From: Bradyrhizobium sp. Ec3.3
Lineage (GTDB): Bacteria; Pseudomonadota; Alphaproteobacteria; Rhizobiales; Xanthobacteraceae
Direction of reading: 5' to 3'
DNA length: 64,000 nucleotides
Assembly (NCBI RefSeq): GCF_000472925.1
Contig: NZ_AXAS01000011.1
Coordinates: 1 to 64,000, forward strand
Shown: positions 55,306 to 64,000 of the stretch, piece by piece
How the letters are laid out: each line of letters begins with the position of its first letter
Numbering within the stretch: position 1 is the first letter of the stretch
Program-made: the position numbers and the translations under genes
The notes under the pieces: generated by a model
The model's input: the letters and a program-made list of their open reading frames with translations, nothing else
Told to the model about the DNA's origin: nothing
Databases searched by the model: none

Positions 55306-56325
55306 AGGGGTCATCTGCCAGGTGGTCTGTCGGATCGACAGGATGCCCCAGAAGAAGCCAAGTGCCCACGCGAAGTGCATCACGACGGCGGCCGGCAGCG
55401 CAAGCAGCCCGCAAATCGAGCGACGCTTGACTGCAATCATCATTGCGGTCAGCGCCAGTATAGCGAGATAAGCCACCGGCAATGTCAACAGCACGGGCGC
55501 CACCGGAGACAGCACGATGGCGCAAATCGTCAGTGCAACGTGAGTGGGCACTAGGAACTGGCGCAGTCGCAACGATCCGGGATGCCGTCTCACGGTTCTC
55601 GATCGACCGCGACCGTAGTTGAAGTATTGCTTCGCCAGACTCAGAAAACTCGACCGCGGTCGATATGAAAGGCGGATGTCCGAATCCAGAAATATCCGGC
55701 CGCCGATTGCACGCAGTCTGCAGTCAAACTCTGCATCTTCATTATGAGTGAAGGTTTCATCGTAACCACCGGCCCTGCGGAACGCATCGATGGTCATCGC
55801 CGCATGATGTCCGTGGTCGACAAAGCCGCTTTGCTTTCCGCCGCGATGTGCCGATCCACCCGAACCGACTTTTGTGTCCGAGACCCAGGCGACGGCCTTC
55901 TGCAGGCAGCCGTCACCGCGCGAGTCCATGGGGACCACGACCGAGTCGGCTTTGCACTCGTCCAAGGTCTCGATGAGACGCGAAATATAAGCCGCCGGAT
56001 ATCCGCAATGGGCGTCACACCGCACCAGCACCTGCGCCGCAGCACCATAAAGCCGTACGGCCAGATTGACGCCGGCACTCTGCAGCCGCTGGGGATTGCG
56101 CAACAGATGGACGCCGTCAATCTCCTTGGCGAGCAAGCGGACGATGTCAGGCGTCCCATCGGTGCTGCCGCCATCTGCAACCACTATTGTACGATCTTCG
56201 CTGAGACCGTCCTGGGCCAGGTTACGGACAACGGTCTCGATGTGGGAAGCCTCGTTCAAAACGGGTATGACGATCAGGATTTCTCTGGACACGATTTCAG
56301 CTGCCACTTGCCGTTGTTTACGCAT
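55294..56325 (-). CDS. exoA: GT2 glycosyltransferase of the succinoglycan ExoA type
   Basis: The N-terminal GT2 domain has ILIVIPVLNEASHIE and IVVADGGSTDGT, and QVLVRCDAHCGYP in the metal-binding position. The distinctive ExoA blocks are KVGSGGSAHRGG, GFVDHGHHAA and TFTHNEDAEFDCRLRAIGG. Three membrane segments lie at the C-terminus (from about residue 255). ExoA of Sinorhizobium adds a beta-1,3-linked glucose to the lipid-linked succinoglycan intermediate, and a similar step is likely here. At 343 residues the length matches. Confidence 0.9.
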   Translation of the reverse strand: MRKQRQVAAEIVSREILIVIPVLNEASHIETVVRNLAQDGLSEDRTIVVADGGSTDGTPDIVRLLAKEIDGVHLLRNPQRLQSAGVNLAVRLYGAAAQVLVRCDAHCGYPAAYISRLIETLDECKADSVVVPMDSRGDGCLQKAVAWVSDTKVGSGGSAHRGGKQSGFVDHGHHAAMTIDAFRRAGGYDETFTHNEDAEFDCRLRAIGGRIFLDSDIRLSYRPRSSFLSLAKQYFNYGRGRSRTVRRHPGSLRLRQFLVPTHVALTICAIVLSPVAPVLLTLPVAYLAILALTAMMIAVKRRSICGLLALPAAVVMHFAWALGFFWGILSIRQTTWQMTPSVS

Positions 56326-56523
56326 TCCGCCGGCGGGTGCGGGAATGTTCCTTGATGCACGCCAAAGCCGAGTCGACGGTCAGCCAGAAGAATGGCCAAC
56401 TCGTGACCTCCTCTCTTGATGCATCGGTCAGCAAGAGTGCTTACTGATGGCGCCTTAAAGTGGGCGATCTATTCTGCGTGAATAGTGTGTGACCGATCGC
56501 AGTGAACCTGACCGGAGCGATAT

Positions 56524-56913
56524 GTGAGAATTGTTGTAATTGCCGTCTTCGCATTGTTGCTCGCCGAGTGTCATCCTGCATCGGCGGATCCGATGACGTT
56601 GGACTTTTCATGGCGCGGGGCACACGGCTGTATCACGCTCTTCCCGAACCCCGAGATCCGTCTGCGCAATGTTCCAGCAGGTGCCACGTCGCTGTCGCTC
56701 ACACTTGCGCAGGGCGCTCGCGAATTGGGAGGCCAAGACGTTCCGGTTCCCGCTAATGGCGTTGTGCCGCCTGGGACGATTCGGACGTTTGGTCCTTGCA
56801 AGCCTGGTCTGTATGAATGGACCGCCCTCGTGAAATCATCGACGGGGCAGGTTCTGTCGGAAGCGCATCAAGCACGATTCTATCCCGCGGACGAAACCGC
56901 AGCGGGACAGTAG
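56524..56913 (+). CDS. Small exported beta-type protein
   Basis: The 129-residue protein starts at GTG, six bases after GGAG, with a signal peptide (VVIAVFALLLAECHPASAD). The mature part contains CITLFPNPEIRLRNVPAGAT and DVPVPANGVVPPGTI. It faintly resembles the start of PEBP (YbhB-like) proteins, where a similar NP-x-(5)-VP-x-GA/T block occurs, but most of that fold is missing. No firm function. It stands alone upstream of the sugar-nucleotide operon. Confidence 0.6.
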   Translation: MRIVVIAVFALLLAECHPASADPMTLDFSWRGAHGCITLFPNPEIRLRNVPAGATSLSLTLAQGARELGGQDVPVPANGVVPPGTIRTFGPCKPGLYEWTALVKSSTGQVLSEAHQARFYPADETAAGQ

Positions 56914-57201
56914 TTTCATAACAAAGTCGCCGGCCGAGGGAACCGCTCGCTGCATCCGACACCAGCGCCCGCGGGAGCGGATTCGCTGGTTTGTTCAGAC
57001 AGTTGCTGCGACGTAAATCCGATGTGGCACGACGAAAGTGGTTGGGGCCTTGCAACTGCGCGTTCCGAGTTCCGGCGCAACATTGCGCCCGCGCCGCGAC
57101 GCATCGCACCAACTCAGGCCACAATCGCTCTAGATAAGGATCGGCCGGAACTGGGTAAGGTGGAGAGTTGAGAACAAGAACTTGTAACGAGGAGTCAAAC
57201 C

Positions 57202-58173
57202 TTGTTGGCGCGAAGGAAGCGAATCCTCGTAACGGGTGGCGCCGGCTTTTTGGGTTCGCACCTCTGCGAACGGCTGGTGAGCGCCGGAAACGAAGTTCTG
57301 TGTGTCGACAATTTCTACACCGGTGCAAGGGATAATCTGGCTGGATTGCTTTCCAATCAACAGTTTGAGGTGATCCGGCACGACATCACATTTCCTCTCT
57401 ATGTGGAAGTCGACGAGATATTTAACCTCGCGTGCCCGGCCAGTCCCATTCATTACCAGTACGATCCCGTTCAGACGACCAAGACAAGCGTGCATGGGTC
57501 CATCAACATGCTTGGACTGGCCAAGAGGATACGCGCAAAAATTCTGCAGGCGTCGACTTCGGAAGTTTACGGCGATCCCGAGATTCATCCGCAAGACGAA
57601 ACCTATTGGGGCAGGGTCAATCCGATCGGGCCGCGCTCGTGCTACGACGAGGGCAAGCGATGCGCCGAAACACTGTTCTTCGACTATCGGCGGCAACACA
57701 ACCTTTCGATAAAGGTTGCCCGCATTTTCAATACTTACGGTCCACGTATGCGTCCCTATGACGGGCGTGTCATTTCCAACTTCATCGTGCAGGCACTAAC
57801 CAATCAGCCGATCACAATTTACGGCGACGGGCAGCAGACGCGCTCATTCTGCTACGTCGATGATCTGATCGACGGTCTGGTCAGGCTGATGAATACACGT
57901 GACGACGTCGTCGGTCCGATGAATCTCGGTAACCCCGCCGAGATCACAATGCTTGAACTGGCCGAGATGGTCGTGGACCTCACAGGATCCAGATCCGCGA
58001 TCGAGTTCAAGCCGCTTCCGATCGACGATCCCAAGCAACGCCAACCCAACATCAAATTGGCTAAGGACTCGTTGGGCTGGCTTCCATCGCTCTCGTTGCG
58101 GGACGGCCTAGACAAGACCATTGCCTATTTCGAGAGCCTGATGATTGCGCAGCGTGTGGAGGCGACGAAGTGA
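57202..58173 (+). CDS. UDP-glucuronate decarboxylase (UDP-xylose synthase) type SDR
   Basis: It is predicted to make UDP-xylose from UDP-glucuronate with tightly bound NAD. Characteristic blocks are [54 protein letters not shown] and the Tyr-x3-Lys motif in [28 protein letters not shown] follows, typical of UXS. At 323 residues the size is normal for the bacterial single-domain form. TTG 57202 is preceded by GAGGAG. Its stop overlaps the next start (GTGA). Confidence 0.92.
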   Translation: MLARRKRILVTGGAGFLGSHLCERLVSAGNEVLCVDNFYTGARDNLAGLLSNQQFEVIRHDITFPLYVEVDEIFNLACPASPIHYQYDPVQTTKTSVHGSINMLGLAKRIRAKILQASTSEVYGDPEIHPQDETYWGRVNPIGPRSCYDEGKRCAETLFFDYRRQHNLSIKVARIFNTYGPRMRPYDGRVISNFIVQALTNQPITIYGDGQQTRSFCYVDDLIDGLVRLMNTRDDVVGPMNLGNPAEITMLELAEMVVDLTGSRSAIEFKPLPIDDPKQRQPNIKLAKDSLGWLPSLSLRDGLDKTIAYFESLMIAQRVEATK

Positions 58174-59153
58174 AAAAGACCGTTCTTGTCACCGGTGGTG
58201 CCGGCTATGTCGGTTCGCATTGTTGCAAGGCGTTTGCGATGGCCGGCTGGAACGTCGTGACGCTCGACAATCTTTCCCGGGGGTGGCGCGATGCGGTGCG
58301 CTGGGGACCGCTGATCGAGTGCGACATTCGCAATTCCGTCGGCGTGCGCGCCGCCCTGGAAAGCCACAAGCCAGACCTTGTCGTGCATTTTGCGGCGCTG
58401 GCCTATGTCGGCGAGTCCGTAGCCGATCCTGCCATCTATTACGACAACAACACGAGAGGAACGCTTGCCCTTCTGGAGGCCATGCGAGCGGCCGGCTGTT
58501 CGCGCGTGCTCGTTTCCAGCACGTGCGCCAGTTACGGAATACCCAATCGGATTCCGATAGACGAAACGCATCCTCAAGCGCCCATCAATCCCTATGGATG
58601 GTCCAAGATGATCATCGAGCGCATGCTGCAGGACTTTGGTCGCGCGTACGGAATGTCGTCGGTCTCGCTGCGCTACTTCAACGCCGCGGGTTGCGATCCA
58701 GACGGCGAGATCGGCGAGCGCCACGAGCCGGAGACGCACGCCATTCCGCTTGCGATCGAAGCTGCGCGCCGAGCTGATCGGCCTTTCACGATTCTGGGAG
58801 CGGACTTTCCGACGCCGGATGGCAGCGCAATCAGGGACTATATTCATGTCAATGACCTGGCGCAGGCCCATCTTCTCGCGGGTGAGATGCTGCTAGCTCG
58901 AGGCGGTACTCATGTCTTCAATCTCGGTACTGGGATTGGCACGAGCGTGCTCGAACTGATACAGGCCGTGAAGCGTGTCTCCGGAAACGATCCCGTCGTC
59001 CGCCGTGGCCCGCGCCGCTCGGGAGACCCGCCGACACTTGTCGCTTCCTTTGCCAAAGCAGAGCGGGAGCTTGGTTGGAAGCCTAGGCAGTCCCACATCG
59101 ACTTCATCGTCGGGACTGCGCTCAGGTGGCGCGATAACAATCCGCCGGCGTGA
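58170..59153 (+). CDS. UDP-sugar 4-epimerase (GalE/ExoB family)
   Basis: The protein shows [42 protein letters not shown], the Tyr-x3-Lys pair in [11 protein letters not shown], and the GalE landmark [17 protein letters not shown]. These blocks mark a UDP-glucose/UDP-galactose 4-epimerase or the closely related UDP-xylose/UDP-arabinose 4-epimerase. Direct coupling to the UXS gene (overlap GTGA) makes the second substrate pair likely. ExoB of Sinorhizobium is known to handle both. Size is normal (327 residues). Confidence 0.92.
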   Translation: MKKTVLVTGGAGYVGSHCCKAFAMAGWNVVTLDNLSRGWRDAVRWGPLIECDIRNSVGVRAALESHKPDLVVHFAALAYVGESVADPAIYYDNNTRGTLALLEAMRAAGCSRVLVSSTCASYGIPNRIPIDETHPQAPINPYGWSKMIIERMLQDFGRAYGMSSVSLRYFNAAGCDPDGEIGERHEPETHAIPLAIEAARRADRPFTILGADFPTPDGSAIRDYIHVNDLAQAHLLAGEMLLARGGTHVFNLGTGIGTSVLELIQAVKRVSGNDPVVRRGPRRSGDPPTLVASFAKAERELGWKPRQSHIDFIVGTALRWRDNNPPA

Positions 59154-59165
59154 CATTGCACGAAG

Positions 59166-60329
59166 ATGGCCGACAACTCGTTCATTGCAGGCATTGGATT
59201 GGGACGGGGCGTGACGCATGTCTCCGTTGGGTCCGCTTCCGATGTTGCGCAAGCGCGATTGAGGGAGGGCATGACGGTGTTCTGGCGCGCCGACCAGCCC
59301 ATTGGCCATGTGCTGATGCACGAGGGCAAGGTGACGGATGCCAGGATCGAGCATATCGACGACACGTTTCTCTCAGCCATCGACTCCAAGGTGCGACCGT
59401 CGGCAAAGGCGGGGCTCTCGGCAAGCGTGGTGATCTGCACGCGAGACCGTCCGGATGAGCTGAGCAAATGCTTGTTATCGCTGCCTCTGCAGACCCATCC
59501 TCCTCGAGAAATTATTGTGGTCGACAATGCGTCGCGCGATCAGCGGACGCGAGATATCGCGGTGGCCGCGGGAGTGACGTATGTTCGCGAGGATAAACCC
59601 GGTCTGGATATTGCGCGTAATGCTGGCGCGCTCCATGCAACCGGCGACATTGTCGCCTATACGGACGACGATGTGCTGCTTCACCCGCGTTGGCTGGAGC
59701 AGCTGACATGCGCGTTTGACTCTCCCCAGATCGGCGCGGTGACGGGACTGGTGCTTCCGGCCGAGCTCGCGACCGAGGCGCAACGGCACTTCGAGACGTA
59801 TTGGGGATTTAATAAAGGCTATCGCGAACAGGAATACGACAGCGAAGTGTTCCGATCGCATCGCGGCCAGGTCCTTCCCGCGTGGGACATAGGCGCAGGA
59901 GCGAGCATGGCATTCCGGCGCGAGGTGTTTCAGGCCGTGGGATTTTTCGATGAGCGACTGGACGTCGGTCAGGCCGGCTGCTCGGGCGACTCGGAATACT
60001 GGTATCGATTGCTCGCGGGCGGCTACACGTGTCGTTACACTCCGGCGTCAGTCGCGTTCCATTTTCACCGTAGGACGATGGATGGCCTGGCCAGCCAGAT
60101 CTATCACTACATGCGTGGTCATGCGGCAGCGCTTCTGGTGCAGTATGAGCGAACGGGGATCTCGGCGAACCGGCGTCTGGCTTACTATCACAAGCCACGT
60201 TGGTACCTCTATCGGCTGCTCCGTAAAGTCATGGAAGGAGACAGCATTCGCGACCGCTTCCTGAAGGAGGAGGTGACAGGATATCTCGCCGGGTTACTGT
60301 TCTATCATCGCCGAAGGTTTCGAAGATGA
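59166..60329 (+). CDS. GT2 glycosyltransferase with an extra N-terminal domain
   Basis: The catalytic GT2 domain starts at about residue 85 (ASVVICTRDRPDELSKCLLS, EIIVVDNASRDQ, DIVAYTDDDVLLHP with the DxD motif). It is preceded by ~80 residues with a different, beta-rich composition (GVTHVSVGSASDVAQARLRE) that I do not recognise. There are no membrane spans; the C-terminus is strongly basic (YHRRRFRR). The gene lies 12 bases after the epimerase stop and overlaps the next start by four bases (ATGA). Confidence 0.88.
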   Translation: MADNSFIAGIGLGRGVTHVSVGSASDVAQARLREGMTVFWRADQPIGHVLMHEGKVTDARIEHIDDTFLSAIDSKVRPSAKAGLSASVVICTRDRPDELSKCLLSLPLQTHPPREIIVVDNASRDQRTRDIAVAAGVTYVREDKPGLDIARNAGALHATGDIVAYTDDDVLLHPRWLEQLTCAFDSPQIGAVTGLVLPAELATEAQRHFETYWGFNKGYREQEYDSEVFRSHRGQVLPAWDIGAGASMAFRREVFQAVGFFDERLDVGQAGCSGDSEYWYRLLAGGYTCRYTPASVAFHFHRRTMDGLASQIYHYMRGHAAALLVQYERTGISANRRLAYYHKPRWYLYRLLRKVMEGDSIRDRFLKEEVTGYLAGLLFYHRRRFRR

Positions 60330-63256
60330 CCGCCTATCCGCGTACCTCCGTCGTGATCGCCGCCCGCGATGCCGAAGCAACCATTGCTGAAACGCTCGGC
60401 AGCCTGCTCGCGCAGAGCTTCCCCGACTGGGAGGCTCTCGTCGTGGATGACGGTTCGAACGACGCCACGGCCGCGATCGTAGCTGAACATGCGGCGCGGG
60501 ATTCGCGGTTTCGGGTTCTGAGGTCTGACGGAGCAGGCGCATCAGGTGCCCGCAACAAAGGACTTTCAAACGCGAACGGCGAACGAATACTGTTTCTGGA
60601 TAGTGATGATTGGATTGATCGATCCTTCCTTGCCCGGATGAATGCTGCGCTGGATCTCGATCCCTCGGCGGTGGCCGCTTATTGCAACTGTTGCCGGATC
60701 ATGCCTGACGGCAGCGAGACTCCCGTTCGCGGCGATCCGGCCATCCAGGACAACGCTTTTGAGCGGTTCGCTCGTACGTGTGCCACGTTCATCCATGGTG
60801 TGCTCGTCTTAAAGAGTGCTGTCGTAAAGGTCGGCGGCTTTGAGACCAATCTCAGTACGTGCGAGGATTGGGACCTGTGGCAGCGAATCGCGCGCTGTGG
60901 AGGCAGGTGGATCCATGTCGCCGAGAAAATGAGCTACTACCGGACAAGCGACCGTTCACTGACGCAGGACGTCAAACGGATGCTGGTCGATGCGCAGGTG
61001 GTCATTGCGCGCGGATTCTCGAGCGATGATCGCGTCAGCGAGCCGGCACCCGCACATCGGGCGGGAGCATCAACTGCATATGGGAGCGCCGCCGCTGCCT
61101 ACGCGTATTTCGCGCTCTGGTGTGCCGGATTTGATTGCGGTCGCGGGAATGCCAGCGATCCATCACTGGAAACGCTCAGTGACATTCCAAAGACCGGGAC
61201 GTCGGCGGACGAGATTACCACCGTCTTGCTCGATGCCGTCATGGTCGGGGCAAGAACTGTGGCTGCCAAGCTGGCGGAACGGTGGCCGCAATACGGGGAG
61301 GGCGTAACGAGCCTCATCTCGGCAATCGGTTGCGCATGGAACGACCCGGCAGCAGGGCGAAAGTGCCAATACAGATTCGAGCGGAAAGTGCTCGACCATG
61401 ACGACCTTTCGGCGCCCAGGGTCCTCACATTGACGCTCGGCACGCGCGTAGACCTTCGCCATATCAGCACCATCAGGCCAACCGGGACTGTTGATCGATT
61501 GTACGTCTATCTCTGCGACGGCCCTCGCATCCTGACGCTGGTCGATATTGGGGCTCTCGGCACTGTCGGCAGCCGCTTCTGGATCGCATTGGCCGCCGAC
61601 GGACTCGTTCATTTGCAGGTTAAAGACCAGATCGGAAACCTGGTTCGGGCAAAAATCGCGCTCCACAAGCGGACCGGACGGCTTCGATCTTTCATGCGCG
61701 ACGGGCGAGATACGCACCGGGCGCGGCTGCGCGAGTTGAACTTGCGGGCTTCGCGCCAGGCGCGGCCGCTCATCATTTCAGGCATCCCCGATACCAGCGG
61801 CCGGATGCGATGCGTCGAGAAGTCTCAAGCAACCGTACGCAAGCAATTTTGGGAAGATCTCTTCGAGCAGGAAGATCCCTGGAACTACGGTTCGCCGTAT
61901 GAACAGGAAAAGTACAACCGGCAGCTCGAGCTCCTTCCAGACCGACCGATGGATCATGCGCTTGAGCTTGCGTGTGCGGAAGGTCATTTCACGCAGCAAT
62001 TGGCCCCCAGGGTCAAGCGCCTCCGGGCCGCCGATATTTCGACCAAGGCGCTCGATCGCGCCCGCGCCCGATGCAATGGACATCCGAACATTGAGTTCTC
62101 TCAACTGGATTTGTCCGGCGATCCGCTTCCGCGGGACGTCGATCTGATCGTCTGCTCCGAGCTCCTTTACTACCTTAATGACGAGGCTGAACTCGAACTG
62201 GTCGCAAAGCGATTGGCGCAAGCACTGCGCCCCGGCGGTCATCTTTTGGCCGCCCATGCCTTTGTGCTGAAGGATAACATGTCCCGAACGGGTCTCGACT
62301 GGGAGACCCCGTATGGGGCGGAGACGATTACGCGGATTGTCCGGGGCGTACCCGGACTGGCCCTGGAGACGTCGATCGAGACGGAGCTTTACCGCATCGA
62401 TCGGTTCAGGCGGTTACTGCCGGGCGAAGGCACCCCTGATACGCAGGTCAGATGCGCGGCCGTCAACGTGCCGATCGAGGTCGAGGTTGCGCGGTCCATC
62501 GTGTGGGGTGGTGCCGTCGCGCGCAGGTTTGACGTCGCGCAATCCGAAAGACGCATGCATGTTCCGGTCCTGATGTACCACCGGATTGCGGTTGAAGGGC
62601 CAGGTGAACTGGCGCGGTACCGCCTGTCTCCCGATGCGTTCCGGCAACAGATGTTGTGGCTTCGCCGCAATGGGTACCACACGATCAATTCCGATCAGCT
62701 CGCCTGGTTCGTGACAAACAACCATTGGTTCGTCGGCAGGCCGGTGATGATCACCTTCGACGATGGGTACGAGGATTTTGCCGAGCATGCATGGCCGATC
62801 TTGCAGGCAAACGATTTCTCGGCAGAGGTGTTCGTTGCGACCGACTTCGTGGGAAAGCGGGCGGAGTGGGATGCATCGTCCGGAGAGCCTGCTTCGCTGC
62901 TCGGTGCGGCCAGGATTGCGGGGCTTGCCGCCGAGGGCGTGTCCTTTGGCAGCCATTTGGCGAGCCACCTGCGGAGCGAGGAGCTTGCGACCTGGAATCT
63001 TGCCGAGGAACTGACGCGATCTCGTGCACAGTTGGAACGATGGCTTGGGCGACCGATAACGTCGCTTGCCGCGCCTTTTGGCTCCACCGATCAGCGGCTC
63101 GGCATTCTCGCAGCCGAATGCGGCTACAAGACCCTGTTCAACACGGTCAGCCGGGCCGCGACACTGAAGGACAATTTGTTGGACCTGCCGCGAATTGAGG
63201 TCAGAGGCGATTCTACGCCGGACACATTCGCGCGCTGCCTGGAGCAGTATCAATGA
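60326..63256 (+). CDS. Three-domain fusion: GT2 glycosyltransferase, NodS-like methyltransferase, polysaccharide deacetylase
   Basis: A 976-residue protein with three catalytic modules. Residues 1-260 are a GT2 domain (SVVIAARDAEATI, LVVDDGSNDAT at 38-48, FLDSDDW at 90-96). Residues 260-500 have no recognised domain. Residues ~500-700 form a class I SAM methyltransferase resembling NodS: EDPWNYGSPYEQEKY, SAM loop ALELACAEGHFT, LIVCSELLYYLND. Residues ~745-976 form a NodB-type polysaccharide deacetylase: VPVLMYHRI, catalytic/metal motif TFDDGYEDF at 810, HxxSH-like metal motif SHLASHL at 876, and LAAPFGS. The start overlaps the previous stop (ATGA), as does the next gene. The protein probably adds a sugar and modifies an amino sugar by deacetylation and methylation. 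Confidence 0.9.
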   Translation: MTAYPRTSVVIAARDAEATIAETLGSLLAQSFPDWEALVVDDGSNDATAAIVAEHAARDSRFRVLRSDGAGASGARNKGLSNANGERILFLDSDDWIDRSFLARMNAALDLDPSAVAAYCNCCRIMPDGSETPVRGDPAIQDNAFERFARTCATFIHGVLVLKSAVVKVGGFETNLSTCEDWDLWQRIARCGGRWIHVAEKMSYYRTSDRSLTQDVKRMLVDAQVVIARGFSSDDRVSEPAPAHRAGASTAYGSAAAAYAYFALWCAGFDCGRGNASDPSLETLSDIPKTGTSADEITTVLLDAVMVGARTVAAKLAERWPQYGEGVTSLISAIGCAWNDPAAGRKCQYRFERKVLDHDDLSAPRVLTLTLGTRVDLRHISTIRPTGTVDRLYVYLCDGPRILTLVDIGALGTVGSRFWIALAADGLVHLQVKDQIGNLVRAKIALHKRTGRLRSFMRDGRDTHRARLRELNLRASRQARPLIISGIPDTSGRMRCVEKSQATVRKQFWEDLFEQEDPWNYGSPYEQEKYNRQLELLPDRPMDHALELACAEGHFTQQLAPRVKRLRAADISTKALDRARARCNGHPNIEFSQLDLSGDPLPRDVDLIVCSELLYYLNDEAELELVAKRLAQALRPGGHLLAAHAFVLKDNMSRTGLDWETPYGAETITRIVRGVPGLALETSIETELYRIDRFRRLLPGEGTPDTQVRCAAVNVPIEVEVARSIVWGGAVARRFDVAQSERRMHVPVLMYHRIAVEGPGELARYRLSPDAFRQQMLWLRRNGYHTINSDQLAWFVTNNHWFVGRPVMITFDDGYEDFAEHAWPILQANDFSAEVFVATDFVGKRAEWDASSGEPASLLGAARIAGLAAEGVSFGSHLASHLRSEELATWNLAEELTRSRAQLERWLGRPITSLAAPFGSTDQRLGILAAECGYKTLFNTVSRAATLKDNLLDLPRIEVRGDSTPDTFARCLEQYQ

Positions 63257-64000
63257 GTGTCGGTACGCTCCTGGTCAGTGTTGTTATTCCGGCCTTCAAC
63301 GCCGGTGCAACGATCGACGAGACGCTTCGTAGCGTCAGATCCCAGTCGCACCGGCAGCTGGAAATCATTGTCGTGGACGACGGCTCTACGGACGACACAG
63401 TTGCGATCGTCCAGCGACATCTGGATCAGGATTCTCGAATAGCAATCATAGAACAGCGTAATGCGGGGGTGGCCGCCGCCCGGAACGCGGGCTGGCAGGC
63501 GGCGCGCGCGGACTTCGTCGCGTTCATTGATGCCGATGATCTCTGGACGCCTAGCAAGGTCGAGCAACAGCTTCAGGTCTTGCTGGATGCAGGAAAAAGG
63601 ACTGGTCTTGTCTACAGCTGGTATGATTGGATCGACGCCGACAGTCGCGTGAGCGCCAGGTCCGAGCCGGTGTTCCATGCGGGCGAGGTGCTGGACTATC
63701 TTTGCCAGGGAAATTTCATTGGCAACGGCAGCTCGGCGCTGGTTCGCCGGGAAGCTCTCATAGCTGCGGGAGGTTTCGAGAGCGGACTCAGGGCATCGGG
63801 TGCCGAAGGCTGCGAAGATCTACTGTTCTATTGCCGTGTCGCGGAGGCGTACCACTTCGGGGTCGTGCCCGAGTACCAGATTGGCTATCGCTATCTCCCG
63901 AACAACATGTCGAGCAACATGACCCGGATGTTCCGGTCGTGGATGCTGGTCGCAGATGAGATCATGACGCGGCATCCCGGGCGCACGGCGCTCCTCGATC
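63253..64000 (+). CDS. GT2 glycosyltransferase, N-terminal part (gene runs off the window)
   Basis: ATG 63253 overlaps the previous stop (ATGA), and the frame stays open to the last base. The visible ~249 residues are a GT2 domain: VSVVIPAFNAGATID, EIIVVDDGSTDDT, GVAAARNAGWQAA and FVAFIDADDLWTPSK. GCEDLLFYCRVAEAY follows as the likely catalytic-base region. It is the fifth gene of the translationally coupled operon that begins with the UXS gene. Confidence 0.92.
   Translation, partial: MSVGTLLVSVVIPAFNAGATIDETLRSVRSQSHRQLEIIVVDDGSTDDTVAIVQRHLDQDSRIAIIEQRNAGVAAARNAGWQAARADFVAFIDADDLWTPSKVEQQLQVLLDAGKRTGLVYSWYDWIDADSRVSARSEPVFHAGEVLDYLCQGNFIGNGSSALVRREALIAAGGFESGLRASGAEGCEDLLFYCRVAEAYHFGVVPEYQIGYRYLPNNMSSNMTRMFRSWMLVADEIMTRHPGRTALLD

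Overview
The window looks like part of a rhizobial alphaproteobacterial chromosome, most likely Bradyrhizobium or a close relative. I infer this from the GC-rich coding style, the succinoglycan-type (Exo) exopolysaccharide enzymes, a NodS-like domain, DUF992 and DUF2252 proteins, and a type I secretion locus with a giant repetitive substrate. No taxonomic search was possible. I found no rRNA, tRNA, CRISPR array or intact transposase.

Region 1 (1-6.85 kb, + strand) holds the 3' part of a very large repetitive secreted adhesin, a small unknown gene, and its apparent type I exporter (ABC ATPase and membrane fusion protein). Region 2 (7-17 kb) is a set of unlinked or accessory genes: a DUF2252 protein, an SGNH/DUF459 protein, a small basic protein, a compact minus-strand group (subtilisin-like protease, a small partner protein, a PAP2/haloperoxidase-type enzyme with a collagen-like Gly-Ala-Ser tail) and a nucleotide-cyclase/TolB-like/TPR regulator. 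Region 3 (17-22 kb) is mostly decayed DNA. It contains a displaced copy of the 3' end of the fusion-protein gene, two related remnants of a helical-repeat gene, short TTCCCTGT repeats, and a few small secreted or membrane proteins.

Region 4 (22-64 kb) is a very large surface-polysaccharide locus. It has a polyprenyl-phosphate sugar transferase that starts the repeat unit, a decayed second copy of it, a Wzc/ExoP tyrosine autokinase, two polymerase/ligase-type membrane proteins, a Wzx-type flippase, and many glycosyltransferases (GT2, GT4, GT25, GT61). It also has FkbM-type methyltransferases, a pyruvyltransferase-like protein, two GH16-type glycanases and several nucleotide-sugar enzymes (fcl, a UXS-type decarboxylase, epimerases). 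The gmd gene that should feed fcl is reduced to its two ends.

Two parts stand out. The five-gene operon at 32.4-37.7 kb combines an FkbH-type HAD enzyme, an MBOAT acyltransferase, a DltD-like SGNH protein, an acyl carrier protein and a VOC protein. This has the architecture of the Dlt D-alanylation system, but the loading enzyme is one that makes glyceryl-ACP, so it may add a glycerate-derived group to an exported glycan. The protein at 60.3-63.3 kb fuses a GT2 glycosyltransferase, a NodS-like methyltransferase and a NodB-like polysaccharide deacetylase, the three chemistries of Nod-factor backbone synthesis, in one chain. It lies in a translationally coupled operon with UDP-xylose and epimerase genes. 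Duplicated functions (two polymerases, two GH16 enzymes, paralogous GT2s) suggest that the locus builds more than one glycan.
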